Positions 1-26,018 of a DNA stretch of 64,000 bases are shown here, one piece after another; positions within the stretch are counted from its first letter, which is position 1; the number at the start of each line of letters is the position of its first letter. Source of the DNA: Diphasiastrum complanatum (taxonomy: Eukaryota > Streptophyta > Lycopodiopsida > Lycopodiales > Lycopodiaceae). The notes under the pieces are model-generated. The model did not search any database and was not told where the DNA came from. It worked only from the letters and a program-made list of their open reading frames with translations. The stretch lies in contig CM055100.1 in assembly GCA_029204225.1 (NCBI GenBank), forward strand, positions 23,251,810 through 23,315,809, written 5' to 3'. The position numbers and the translations under genes were made by a program.

Positions 1-3000
1 GGACCAACAAAGGCAACTGGAAGAGCAAAGGGAGGTCAAAGCAGCAAGGTGGATAAAAGAAAACATGTGTGAGGTGCAGAAGAGATGGGCACACGGTTGA
101 TACATGCTGGCTCAATCCAAAGATTGAGTGTATCCACTGCCACAAGAAGGGTCATGCAGCCATTGATTGCCGCTTGAACTCAAGAAACAAATAAGCATAG
201 AACAGACAGGAGAACAACAACAGTTCATCCTATGTCGAGGAGCCTGAGAGCTCAAAAATTGACGAAGAGAGATCGAACAAAAATTGTTCGACTGCCTACA
301 TTTGTAAAGACGTGTGTGTAGCGTCAACATCTGACACACAGGAGGTGATTCTAGATTCAGGAGCCACCTCACACTTCGTGACATCAAGATGAATCATGTC
401 TGATTTCAGAAGTGCTGATCCATCAAGATTCATAGTTCTTGGAGATGGATCTAAACATCAAGTGAACGGTATTGGTTCACTGTGGCTCAACACCAATGAC
501 AGAGACAGACGTCTCGAAGACGTTCTATTTGTACCTACACTGCAACAAGACTTGCTTTCTGTGGCAAGAATAGCAGATGCAGGGATGCGTGTGACGTTTT
601 CTGACGAAGCATGCAATGTGATTGATGCCAGTACCAGTACCTTGATCACTCAAGGCAGAAGAAAAGGTAATCTATATCACCTGAAGGTACGCCTATCTAC
701 AGATCAGGTGCATCAGACTCATGATGATTCGCCAGACACTCAATGGCACAGAAGACTATGCCACATGAACCTAATGGCACTTTACCAAGCAAGCCATCAT
801 GGAGCGATAACATGGGTCAGCATCTCGAATGCAACCAGTTCAACCACCTGTGATGTATGTTTGAAGGGTAAGACCAAGATTATGGAGTTAGTGCATTCTG
901 ACATCTGTGGGCCTTTCAATGTGATCTCAGTAGGAGGCTCAAAATATTATATAACCTTCATTGATGATAATAATAAATTTGCCAGAGTGTACTTTATTCA
1001 AAATAAATTGGAAGCACTTGATAAATTCATAGAATATGTGAATGGGCTGAGAGATGTACACGCAACAAAGTGAAGCAGATCAGGACAGATCGAGGTGGCG
1101 AATACATCTCGAATCGCTTCACTGACTTCTGTAATGATCGTGACATCATTCACAGAAGGACTACAGCCTACACATCGCAGCACAATGGTGTTGCAGAGAG
1201 GAAGAATAGTACCCTGATGGAAGCTGCCGGATGCATGATGGCCTACTCAAAGGCTCCAAGGGTACTGTGGGCTGAAGCAGTAGCTACAGCCGCATACATC
1301 CTGAACAGAACATGGAAGTCTGGTGTCCCTCACACGACACCACACGAGTTATGGTGGGGTAGAAAGCCCAACTTGTCTCACATCAGAATCTTTGACTATG
1401 CAGCTTACGCACACATTCCCGATAAGCTTTGAAAGAAGCTTGATGAGAAAGCCAAACGGGGATTTCTAGTAGGTTATGACAACAATTCGTCATACTATAG
1501 AGTCTACATGCTAGACAAGAACATTGTAAAAACAGTGAGAGATGTCAGATTTGATGAGGGCAGGACAATGGCCAATGACGATCCTGTCAGCTATGAAATT
1601 CTGGAGAGACAGTACTATGACTTGCCGCCAACGACAAAGGGAGCAAAAGACGAACACGAAAACGAAGAGTTTTGAGTTGCTTCCCATTCGAGTGATGAAT
1701 CTAAAGACGAAAGATTCGAGAGACAGCCTATTGCTACAGTTCCTATAAACCATGATGGTTCTGGACCTAGCAGAGCAGACCAAGACAAAGGCATTGCTAT
1801 CCCATGAGGATCTCCTAGAAGGTCGACAAGACCACGAAGAGCGCCAACAAGATACGTGCCAGACACCTCCGCTTCTACATCAGAAGAGTTTTGTGGATTC
1901 AGTGACAAACCACAGACTTTCGAGAAAGCAATTGAATGTCCAGAGAAGGACAAGTGGATCCAAGCCATGAACGAAGAGATGGAATCCATGAGGAAGAACC
2001 AGGTATGGACGTTGCAGCCATTACCACATAAGCGCAAGACTGTCAAATGCAAATGGGTTTTCAATTTTAAGTATGGACCAGATGGGAATGTCTCAAAATA
2101 CAAAGCAAGACTGGTAGCGAAGGGATTTTCTCAGAGATATGGTATTGACTACTCTGAAACCTTCTCTCTTGTCATCAAACATTCGTCCCTACATCTGTTA
2201 TTTGCATATGCAACTGCTTATGATCTTAGGATTCACATTGTGGACGAGAAGACAGCCTTCTTGCATGGTGAGCTAGACGAGGAGGTCTACATGGATCAAC
2301 CCCTAGGATACGTCTCAAATTCAATTCCTGATTACGCATGCAGAATGCATAGAAGTATCTACGGTCTGAAACAGTTAGCTCGACAATGGTACAAAAAGAA
2401 GGATCAAGTCATGAAATCATTAGGATTCAAGCCACTGTTGGCTGATTCCAATGTGTATGTCAGAGTTACAGATGGGCAGATCATTATTGTGGTTGTATAT
2501 GTGGACGACACTCTGATACTTTGCAAGAGTGAAAAGCTAATTGCTGAAGTGAAGACAGACATCTCGAAACATTTTGAGATTGTGGATATGGGAGAAGCTA
2601 GGTGTTACCTCGGCTTGCAAATTGAAAGGGACTACAAGAGAGGTAAGCTATACCTTCACTAGTCCAGATACACCCAGAAAATCCTAGAGGATTTTGGGAT
2701 GCTGAACTGCAAAGGAGCGAATACTCCAATGCTCGCAGTAACGATGCTGACAAATGATGATTGTCCGAGGACTGAAGAAGAGAGAGAATAAATGCAGCTC
2801 ACACCTTATAGGAAGCTGAACGGTCGTTGATGTACCTTGCAGACAACACACGCCCTGACATTGCTCATGCAGTATTCAAGATGAGCCAATTCTGCACGAA
2901 TCCAGACTCGACACATTGGAAGATTGCAAAACAAATTTTGCAATATCTTCAATTAACGAGGATTATGGCTTGTGTTATTGTCGTGATGCAGGTTTCAAGA

Positions 3001-3224
3001 TGCTTTCCTACAGTGATGTTGCTGAGCATCCCTCAAGGACGATTGTAAAAGCGTCTCAGGAGGATGCGAAAGAGAATTTTTTGCGGTACAGCATGAGAAA
3101 GTTAGATGACGCAAAAAGTCAAAAGACTCGAAGCGACACGAAAATAGTCGCGAGAACTTTTCTGCCCTCACGCTCCAAAAAGGTCAAGAAGATCATACAA
3201 GTACCCAGAAGTATAGATATCTGA
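1..3224 (+). pseudogene. Ty1/copia gag-pol remnant, 5' end outside window
   Basis: Copia domain order is visible. A CX2CX4HX4C zinc knuckle lies at 129-170 and the protease DSGA at 354-365. A GAG-pre-integrase WHRRLCH and an integrase core (LVHSDICGPF, then RTDRGGEY after a frame change near 1070) run to 1432. Reverse transcriptase occupies about 1856-2662, with KARLVAKGFSQ and YVDD. An RNase H-like tail is recognisable to about 3000. The frame is broken by stops at 192-194, 390-392 (TGA in the protease) and 1430-1432, by a frameshift at about 1070, and by more breaks in RNase H. It would have supplied retrotransposition in virus-like particles; this copy cannot. No LTR boundary was found. 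Class and orientation are secure, exact limits are not. Confidence 0.9.
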
Positions 3225-3754
3225 TCTGATAGCATGACATCAGCAGATGCAATCTAGGTCGTGGCTAATCTGCCACTCTTGTAATTCCTGATTGGTTGTA
3301 GATGTTTCATTACTCTAATCTAGAAGTTACACAGAGCGACTATATACTTTCTGGATGATACTTGATACATATACATGAAGCAGTCTAATGCTAGTAAGCA
3401 AGAAGACGAAGAGACCAAAAAAAAAAAATCCGCTTGCGAGCGAGACAAATTCTGCATAGGATCTGTAGATCCACAAGTCCGCTAGTAAGCGAGACATTAC
3501 TCGTGGGAGAACAATATTTCTCTCACGCCAACGCACTGCGTGGACTTGCATGCAGTGCTTGAAGAATCAAAAAATCAATAGATGATCTTGTAGCCATTTG
3601 CACACATATCACTCTTTTCATGTCTGATCTTGAATGCAAATTAGTCTGCTGTTATTCGTGTGTCTAATTCACTCTTGTTCATTTTAATTATGCACATTGG
3701 TTGAATTTTTGTTGAATGCTACATTAATTTCTAAACGTAGATCAGCAATGCCTG
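3225..3754. other. AT-rich stretch, possible 3' LTR debris
   Basis: There is no convincing reading frame. The position just after a copia RNase H relic makes decayed 3' LTR sequence plausible, but I found no TG...CA pair with a matching copy, so this is only inference. Confidence 0.3.
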
Positions 3755-3959
3755 ACTACATTTTGGAGGACTGTAGGAATGATACAGCTGGCAGTGACCA
3801 ACGATCAGATCCGAACTCCATCCGAATTTGCGTTTCCTTGAATTTTGTCAACAGTTTACTTATTTGAAACAATTGAAAAGAAGTTACTGTCGAGAAATAG
3901 TGACATTCCTGAAGTTGTTGAAGAAGTCGGACACTTTGGTTGATGAACGAAGTTGTCAA

Positions 3960-4053
3960 AGAAGTTGGAGACCCTCATCTTGAATTTCCACAAGTAGTAA
4001 TTCGAACCATCAAGTTTGTCTACCATTAGAGCAGACTGTGATTGCGAATCCAT
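3960..4053 (-). pseudogene. copia gag N-terminal fragment
   Basis: On the minus strand the reading starts MDSQSQSALMVDKLDGSNYY and continues LWKFKMR. This is the usual opening of plant copia gag polyproteins (a LDGxNYxxWKxxM pattern). Similarity is lost after about 30 residues. The start codon lies about 150 bases downstream, in the minus sense, of a primer-binding site, the expected spacing. It is therefore the 5' end of a minus-strand copia element whose remainder is gone. Confidence 0.7.
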
Positions 4054-4204
4054 TGGGAAGTTCAGGATGAGTGTATGTATATAGTAGATTATATGATTGG
4101 AGTCAAATCTAGTAAGTGTCTACTCTGTATTAGAACAATCGTTCCGATACGATATGCTCTAAGACCACACTATATCTATGAAGGAATTAGAGAGTAGAAA
4201 CCTT

Positions 4205-4216
4205 GCTCTGATACCA
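4205..4216 (-). other. copia primer-binding site (initiator Met tRNA)
   Basis: The minus strand reads TGGTATCAGAGC, the exact plant copia PBS complementary to the 3' end of initiator methionine tRNA. On the plus strand it is followed directly by TGTCGGG, consistent with the inner end of a minus-strand LTR at 4217. Confidence 0.8.
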
Positions 4217-4612
4217 TGTCGGGATTTAGCGCCCTGGCAAGGGAGAGAATCCTCCGTGCATAAAGCCACGTCTATCAGATTCAGGCCGACTCCAACTTCG
4301 AAGAATCGGAGACCGCCCTACTTGATCACAACTTTGAAGTCACTGGATCAAGGCAGTCGATTCCATAGCCATGCACGAATTAGATTGATTTGCAGATTTT
4401 AACTTTGCTGAAGCATTTTAGTACGGAATTTAGAGCAATGTGATCAACAAAGACTATTAGTCACATAAAACAATTTAATCTACGAATAAATTTATCTACA
4501 AGCATCAAACCATCATAATAGTCGGTGTCGGATGTTGGCCGAATAGGCAAACGGTAAATGATGGCCGAACAATCGGATGGTGGCCGAATAGTCGATGTTG
4601 ACTGACTTGACA
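4217..4612 (-). repeat. candidate 5' LTR of the minus-strand copia fragment
   Basis: The inner edge is fixed by the adjacent PBS. The outer edge at 4612 is a guess from TGTC...GACA terminal complementarity, giving 396 bp. There is no second LTR in the window to compare with. The segment near 4520-4600 carries several GGCCGAATAG-like repeats. Confidence 0.4.
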
Positions 4613-6735
4613 AGATACTGTCACCGATTTCTTTGTATTTCTACAAACTGTTAAAAAACAAGTGTATTTATGTAGAGCGTGCAACTGTACAAATATTTAT
4701 AGCAAATGAATGGATCTAGATTAGCAATGAGATAAGAGATGGAGAGGATAGAAATCCAACAACCCCTTTGCTCTATCTCGCCTTTTATGTCATCTCCCAC
4801 TACCTCCCCCTGCGTGCCAAGTGGCCTTTTCTCTCTGATCGCCTTTGCCTGCTTTGCCAGTTGCACGAAGAGACAACTTTTGCACCCGTTCTTTCATTTG
4901 TAGCAGGCACCTCTGGGGGGACTTTGCGCTCTTGCTCAATCATTGTGTGGCCCTTCCCCAGCTCTTAGTGGCTTCTGTATTGCTAGGTGACTTGCATTGC
5001 ATGACTAGGGCTTCGCTCACCTTTTGGCATGTATTTAGGCTCTGTATGTTGTGAAAGCTTTGGATTGTGCGAAACCAATTGGTTATTGACAACTCTTTAT
5101 CACCGCCTTTGGCTGCTATGTGCTTTCAATTTGCAATGCGTCTGCTTTAGCTACTTGCTGTACATTTTTCCTTCTCGTTACTCTTACTGGACTGCCTCCC
5201 TATGTGGTGTGCTTATAGTCCTTCTAGGTTTGTCCACATAGTTCTCATGGAAAATAAAATTCTAACCAATTGACAAGTGTAGCTGATCAAGAAAGACATG
5301 TAATATGTAGAGCATGAGTTGAAGTTAAGGAGAAAAATTTTCCGTAAGAAATCTCACCATGCAATCAGGCTTCTATGAATGGTGTGCTCCGTTTCTGTTG
5401 CAACAAAATGAATCAAGAACTCATAAATACACAACTGCTATAGGAGTGCATGCAGATTGGATAACCGACTTGAAAATTGAAATCTCTTAGATGGTGCTGC
5501 TGACGATGATGAAAGCAGAGATCTCATCCTGACAACGTATAAATGACGTTTGCAAAACACACTAGAAACGTTCATCTAAGACTGAGAGAAGACAACCCAG
5601 GTTTGGACACAGCTGGCTGCTGCATGCAGCGACACCGAGGAGATCGAGAAAGGAAACAAACGTGATAGAGAAACAATAAAGAACTTCAAATTTCACACTC
5701 CAAATGTCAATTGTCATGATTCAAGTTCATTTGAGATTCCTGAAGTCCTTGGAAAATGAAATCATGATCTTTTCGAAAAATTCCAAAAATTATTCCGTGT
5801 CAAGCACACGAAAATTGCAAAGGACGCAAAAAATATATATATATAAATATTTGAAAAAAAATAAAAGAAAATAAAAGATCACAAGCAGGTTAAAACCAAA
5901 CATGAATACAATAAACCTCTGCCTATGCCAGCCTACGGCAGGGCCAAAAAATCATACAAAACATCTCACGACACTGATGAATTAGCATAACCTTCAACAA
6001 ATAATCACAACAACGACAATGTTATATGATAGTCATTTGGATCATGTTTGGACAATCTCATACAACCCAACTTGTTTTCATGGAGTATCATATTGTTATT
6101 GGAGCTACCATATATTATTTACAGGCACCATAACATGAACTATGGACTTTAATGTTAATTGAAGGTGATCCATAAAATAAAGACCTTTTTCTGTGATTGC
6201 ATTGTTCACTTGGCTTGGAAGTTGCACTCTTCCTCTTCTCTTTTGTTTTTGCCTTGTTGTCTTTGTGGCTTCTTTTTGGTAGCCACTTACATCTTATCAT
6301 TTTTTGAGGTAGCCTGGTGCTATCGACCCTACCGGAACGGATGAACATCAAATCATCATCTACACTCACGTTTTAACACGTGGCAGTCATGGTATGAGCA
6401 GCTCACGGACCCCACGCCGCCCTCCCAGCGTCTACAGGAATCTTCGTAGAATATCTCGTAAATGATTTTTGAAGAAAGCTCTTTTGAGAATCGGGACGCT
6501 ACGTCTTTCAGATTGACAGCCAGGTCCAACCTTTTTCTGGTATTTTCTAAAAATAATTTTTTCTCCCTAATATTTATCAATCCTCAATTTACAAAATGTA
6601 GTTTAAATTACCTTTTTCCGGTATTTTTAATATTTGTGCACAGAAACAACCTGGCTATTTCAGGGTGTGGTGACCGCTTGAGCCGGTGGCTCCTGTAATT
6701 TTGTCTTCTCCTCTGTACCTTGAAACTGGACGAAT
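4613..6735. other. intergenic, no gene recognised
   Basis: Only short chance frames are present on either strand, with no conserved motif, RNA gene or long repeat that I can identify. The stretch near 5830-5880 is A/T-rich simple sequence. Confidence 0.5.
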
Positions 6736-6739
6736 AAGT

Positions 6740-7125
6740 CATGCTGACGTGGAACCGGCAGGTGTCGGTTATCTTTTAGCTCTGGCATGCTGCCGTGGGT
6801 AAGAGAGAGAGAGAGAGAGAGGCCACCCTTTTTGAGGGTGGCATTTTGAACGGAAAGACGGTCTGGGGTCCACCCTTTTGCAATCCTTAAGGAAAACAGT
6901 GGAGCCGGTCATTCTCTCATTTTTAGACGAGCTAATAGATGGATACCGGCACGTGTCTGGTACCATATTGCAGCGCTGGCATGCTCTGGAGGTGATCGTT
7001 CAAATAGAGAGAGAAAGAATAGAGGACACCCTTTTTGAGGGTGGCATTTTGAACGGGAAACCGTTCTGCGGTCCACCCTTTTGCAAGCCCTAAAGAAAAG
7101 AGTGGCATTCATCAGATAGATCGTT
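6740..7125. repeat. tandem duplication (~203-bp period) in the UGPase 5' flank
   Basis: Two diverged copies share TCTGGCATGCT, then a GA-rich tract, then CACCCTTTTTGAGGGTGGCA, then TTTTGAACGG, then GGTCCACCCTTTTGCAA. CACCC starts at 6824 and 7027, a 203-bp offset. Each copy contains a strong hairpin (CCACCCT-TTTTG-AGGGTGG in copy 1, one pair shorter in copy 2). The block ends about 130 bp before the UGPase start codon, so it probably lies in the promoter or 5' leader. Confidence 0.75.
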
Positions 7126-7255
7126 GGACGAGAAAGAGAGAAAAGAGAGACAGTGAGCAAAGAGGAAAAGGGAGAGCAGAGAGATCTAATCGAGAGAAGT
7201 GATTAGATCCACCGAAAAGAAGGTTTTGTAAGAAGCACATAGGTGTGTTGAAGCC

Positions 7256-20737
<13,482 letters not shown>

Positions 20738-23700
20738 ATTTTTGTGATCTTGTTAAATTAAGGTCAGTTTTTGCAAGTATTAGGAGCTGTTTTGGGTAGA
20801 GAGATGATCTCATTTATATGCCTGTATTAATATGGGCAGTAAGAATATGCTTGATGCAACCCTGGGTGGGTTCCATCTGAGTTATGGTAAAATTTCTGCT
20901 TACTGCAAATTTTTGTTTCAAAGTATTTTATTCATCATTACAAAAGCTTTAGCTACAAATGATGTCCAAGTGGTACTTAGCTTCGAAAATCCAATATCTA
21001 TTATAGATGTTTGCATAGTATTTTCTTTTTTCTAACTGTGATTCATAACGACAAGGTTAGAATCTGTTAGCAAAAGCTTCATATACCTTCCGTCATGTCC
21101 AGAAAACACTGATCGTCATGGTTTCATGGGCAGACATGCAACATAATGAAATTAGAGTAATCCTTAATTTGCAAGAATCCAGAAGTTAGTCCTTACAAGT
21201 AAATTTCTGCTTGTCCAGTTCTTGACAAAAATCTTATAGTTCATTTTAGAGGGAATATGAAACCAGACCTCATGGTGGTATTTGTAACAAAGTACAAGAT
21301 AATTACAACACTGACGTGAACTTGATTTTGCTCTTTTGAGCTTTGCGTGATAGTGATCGGCACCTTGTGGAAAGCTCAGTTAGCACGAATTGGATCGGGC
21401 CAAAATGCATCAGGAAAAGCTAGAAACTACCTGTAGAATTTTTAGTTCTGACACCTGATTAAAAAGGTCGCCAAGACAGTGTACCATTTAATTATTTATG
21501 CATGAAAGCAATCATTATTCGCTTCGCTCATCATAAAGTATCCGACAACAAAAGTTTAATTGGGCGAAGGAAGGAACGAAGCTGATTTCCTTAGCTGATT
21601 TTTTTCCAGTGGAGGGCTCAATATTAACCCAAATGTTTCTAGTTGGCCGTACAACATACGAGTAACTTGGATTGTATCTGTTTTGAAATACATAGTGATT
21701 TAACATTTGTTTTCAGAACCTCGAGGCATCTTTGGTTTCTTCCAATACCTATGCTAATGTCATATTGTGAGTAATTGGTGCTATTGAAATAAAAGAACAT
21801 GTATATAAATTGTTGTACGGAGTGTGATTCTTAAAATAAGTCTACATATTTATTATGTAATTGTGGGCCAAGACGGGAGTGAATGTGTCCTGAATGGTAG
21901 AACATGTCGCTCAACGAACGTGCTATGAAACAGTTTGGCCTACAAAGGTTGAGCCATGAACTTCCTTTTGGTGTCAAAACACATGGCACATGACCCAAGG
22001 CCTTAAAACATGCAAGAAGTAAGCATTTCATAAATGACATATTACTAGCTTTATTCTAGAACCAAGCGATATTCGACTATCCTAACGTGGATAATGTAGC
22101 CAAAGAGGGCTTCACAAAACCATGTCTTGAATTGCCAAACTTAGATTGATAATCACAAGTGAGCAAGTCATTTATCAAAATAAACTTGAAATTGTGTGTC
22201 CAACTGAAATAATGAACATGAACTAGGTTCTAATTAAAGGTCTACATGTGGATGAACATTACCTTATAATTTTGCAGACCCCCAAAACTAGTGTCATATA
22301 TCATAGATTTGTTGGTAAATAGGGTGAAAACACATCTTATCAAAGTAATTGTAGGAAAATCAAATTGTAGCGTTGCCTGAATTGTGAATTTGGCTAGATT
22401 GCCTTCTTCTAGTATGTATTTACCACTTTTCACTCTTTTAAATATTGTAAATTTGATGGGAGGTGTAGGATGATTTGAGGTAAGTCATAAAATGTGCAAT
22501 CTTATCAAAGCAAGCATGAGTTTTGTAAGGAATAGCCTCACATCAATGTCCCTTAAAAAAGCCAAAAACACATTAAAATATTGATAATCTACTCAATGCC
22601 CTTCTTCTTGTTATTCTTCTTCTTCAACATCTTCAACATGCAAGTGCCTGTAGTTCTTGCTTGGACCTAATTTGTAACATTATAATTGGACCTTGACATA
22701 TAGTCAATGTCATTGGTGTTTCATGTCATATGTAAAATGTCTCAAGTAATGAGAAGTTTGGCACAAATGTTTTTGGCTTTTGAAGTCTAGAACTCTCTAG
22801 ATGTTCATGGGGAACAGAAGGAAGCAACTGATCATAATTAGGAGGTTATGCTAAGATTTTTCTTTTTGTCTCATTTGTTTGTTGTCTTGAACAAGAATGG
22901 CCTTGGTTGTCTGTCTTATTTGCTCAATTTACAGTGTCTAACTCAATTGTGATGGAGTTGGTTCATCTTGGTATGTTTTGAATCCAAATTCTTTCCATGA
23001 AAGAGTGTTTCTTGTGCAAATTATTGTTGGAAGTGTTGAAGTTTGACAAAATCATGAATCACACTCTCCATGCTTAGGTTGATCATATTCTCAAGGATGT
23101 AATGTGGTTGTTATCTTCACTTGTAGTCATGATGCCATTGACTACATGAATCTCACCCTTTTTGAAACATAATCTCCTACCAATTTTTTGGGTTGCATCT
23201 TTGGGCATTTTTCTTATTTTCATCTTTATTTCCAATGTATGTTTGTAGAATAGGAAAATTTGGACTTCTTGAAAATGTTTGGGAACTTAGATAAGTGGCC
23301 ATGCATTGGATATTTGGCCATGCATTGGGTTTCTAGTATTTTGTATTTTGTCTTTGTCTCAATAACTTGTCTACATATTATGGTCCTTGTTTTTTTATTT
23401 CATTTTATTTAAATTATTATCCATCATCATTATGTTTCCTTTCTTCTTACTGATTGTCTTTTGCTTCTTAGTCAACAATGGGTCTTCCCAAGAGAATACG
23501 AATTCTTCCAAAGCCCAGTTAACAACTTATGCTTGGGTATTGATGAGACATAAGCAATGATGTTTCGCTAAGATTTTTTGTTTATTGAATTCTATATTTT
23601 TGTTATGATTTAGATCCTTTGACATTTTGGGTTGCTTGTACATTGTTTCTAATCTTTACCTTATGACATCATTGACATCTCTATTTGTGAAATTGGATAT

Positions 23701-24990
23701 ATTCTAGTTTCTTAAATAGATATTTTTTTGTCACTTTACCTGACATGCAAATTCTCAATGAATTTTCGTCCAAGTAGTGGCAGCTGTATGTTCTTATTTG
23801 CATATCTTGAGAGGGTGTGCATGTCCCTACAACTAACTTTGATATTTCACTAATCAAAACGATGTCACATTGGTAAGGTTTTTGTTGTTTCATAGTAATT
23901 TTATGGTTCTCTGTCTCCCTTTTCTTCTTTTGCAAACTTTGTTTGAGTTCTTAGTTTATTGCTTTTTAGGGTTAATCACTTGTTTCTAGCTCACCCAAAT
24001 AGTCTCCTTTCCTCTACGTAGCTCTTGTTTCAAAAACTTTATGATTTATTGCCTATTAAGTTGTGTTGTACCTTCATCATTTTTTTGATTCTCTTCTACG
24101 CATTTACTTTACATATTTAAAGTCTAATTTGTAAAATTGTTCTTACTTAGATTAATGAATGCCCTACTTCCTTTCTTTTCAACTTTCAATATTGGTTACT
24201 CCTTGAGTGGTAAAAATAAAAAAAAATAAAAATAAAAATTCCTTCTCAAGAATTTTTTGGTTGTCTTCATTAGATAAATATTTCAATATTCCTTAATGTT
24301 TAGGTTTAGGCTCCTGTTCTTGATGGTACCAAAGTCATAAAGTAAGTTTCATGTTAGCTCTTGCCTCTTGTAAAGAATTTTGTACATTTGGTTTCATTAT
24401 GAGATTTTTAACTATCTACCAAACCACAATTCTTAATAATAAACATTCAAGCAGTGGCATAAAAATAGCACACCATATGCTATCTTTTCGTTGAATCATG
24501 ACAAGAAAGAAACTCACAAAACTCACAAAATGCCATGGCCCAAAATTTTCATAAAGTTTCTAAAAGACCTAGGTTTATTGCGGCAGCCTATAAAACTACA
24601 CTGACTGACCTTTCGAAGTGGCTAAGTAATTGCTTCAAAGTGTTGAAGTTGGAAGAGATTCAGATAAGATTATAGAACAAGAGATAGTTTGCTCAAACTC
24701 TGAAGCCATAGATGCTCGCTATCAAAAGCTTGCTAAAAAACCATTCCCTATTATTATCTGGTTCATCTACGATGCATATGCTTCAATTAAGGGAATAGAA
24801 GAAGAATCACATCGTCTGGATTTTCTATAGAGATATAGAAAACAAACGCCATTCCTTTGATGAGAATGTGACATTTTCTATTGTGGAAATCACAATATGT
24901 ATTTCTTTTAAAGTATTCATGTTGTTTAGAGTACTTTCTGTCATGTTTATGCTTAGCAAATGGTTGAGAATGTACAAGGTCATTGAAATG
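20738..24990. other. UGPase 3' flank and intergenic, no gene recognised
   Basis: The UGPase 3' UTR must begin here, but I see no decisive poly(A) signal. The rest is AT-rich with only chance frames, all under about 85 codons, and no domain or repeat family that I can name. Short A-rich simple sequence occurs near 24210-24240. Confidence 0.5.
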
Positions 24991-25090
24991 AACAAAACTA
25001 CAATTGTCTATATTTTTGATAGGAGTAGTAATAACCTGAGAACAAAACTACAATTGTCTATATTTCTAATAGGAGTAGTAATAACCTAAG
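24991..25090. repeat. 50-bp tandem duplication
   Basis: Two nearly identical 50-bp copies (24991-25040 and 25041-25090) start AACAAAACTACAATTGTCTA and differ at a few bases. The block overlaps the 3' edge of the minus-strand MASSS-type reading frame. Confidence 0.85.
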
Positions 25091-25253
25091 AGAAATTATC
25101 AAGTGGAACAAGTAATTTAAAACGATTCTCATAAAAAAACTTATCAATATCAGAAGGGGCAAAAAAAAAATACTCCATTTTGTCAGATGGAATGTCACTG
25201 GCTTTCAAAAACTCCCTAAGATTATTCTCACTAGACTGTGAAGAACTTGCCAT
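25086..25253 (-). pseudogene. second copy of the MASSS-type element protein, N-terminal exon
   Basis: The minus-strand frame starts at 25253 with MASSSQSSENNLREFLKASD and ends at a TAG (25086-25088). It aligns without forcing to the start of the minus-strand gene at 54423 (MASSSSSSRESGLSSFLSEF). Shared positions are MASSS, the L..FL spacing, Y-F, FD.FYE and RFK, and both frames stop just after a Phe-Ser. A divergent H3-like frame lies 765 bp away, as in the 54-55 kb copy. Later exons are not recognisable. Function is unknown. Confidence 0.6.
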
Positions 25254-25270
25254 AGTAAAGATGACAAGAC

Positions 25271-25440
25271 CCGGGCTGATATCAGTTCAGCGAGCACAAA
25301 CGTTTCATCTCGCGAACGTTTGAAAAAGGCACGCATTGATTCGATATTTCAGATGAAACCGGACTAATATCGGTTTAGTGCGAGAGCGTAAGAAAGATAT
25401 CCATAAAAGTTCAAGGTGCACGTTGATTCGATATACAAAG
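25271..25440. promoter_or_regulatory. repeated palindromic motif in the decayed divergent promoter
   Basis: CCGGGCTGATATCAGTTCAG (25271) and CCGGACTAATATCGGTTTAG (25369) are about 98 bp apart. A second pair, GCACGCATTGATTCGATAT and GCACGTTGATTCGATAT, lies at about 25330 and 25419. Spacing and location between divergent starts recall the 90-bp motif array at 54.4-55.2 kb, although the motif itself differs. A regulatory role is inference. Confidence 0.4.
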
Positions 25441-26018
25441 AGAAATCTCTGTTGAAGCTCTAAAAAAGTTATGAGAAATGAATCACAAAATCAAAATAAT
25501 ATGCAAATGATATATTTACAGACTTTTCATGTTAATCATAGCCATACATTTGTCAAGTTATGAATGAAAATCTTAGGCCGTAAAATGTCCACCAATAATA
25601 TTGTGACAACGGAGGCCCCACAACGACCAGTCATTAAAGCTTCATCATTTGAAAGGACAAAGGCTTCCAATCATTTGTAGGGTCTAGATCTCATTTATTA
25701 TTGATTTGATTTTCGAGATTCCAAAAAGATTGCAAATTTAATGATCGTCGAATTTCGTACCGAGATAGTGGCAACTCTTGATTGGTCTATGAAATATTAC
25801 AAGTCCAATCATTTCCATGGCCTGCTCTATATAAGTTCTTGCATAACCATAAAATATTTTAAACTTCTGATTTACCCTCAATATTACTTTAGTGTGCACA
25901 ATTAGCTTATTCAGATTGAATGTGTATGGTTCATTGTGATATCGGATCAACGCGTGCTTCATTAACCCAACACTGTTGCTATCTACACCCATGCGCCGAT
26001 CCGATACCAGGAGTGAGC

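Noticed and set aside
6115-6369. Minus-strand frame of about 84 codons upstream of UGPase
   Set aside because: No motif, no splice context and no homologous copy in the window; length is within chance for AT-rich DNA.
21717-21770. Exon-like segment bounded by TTTTCAG and GTGAGT downstream of UGPase
   Set aside because: The UGPase frame already ends at 20737 with the expected C-terminus; the segment has no partner exons and may only be a chance pair of splice-like sites.
24630-24830. Plus-strand frame of about 66 codons starting MLQSVEVGRDSD
   Set aside because: No recognisable domain and no support from neighbouring exons.
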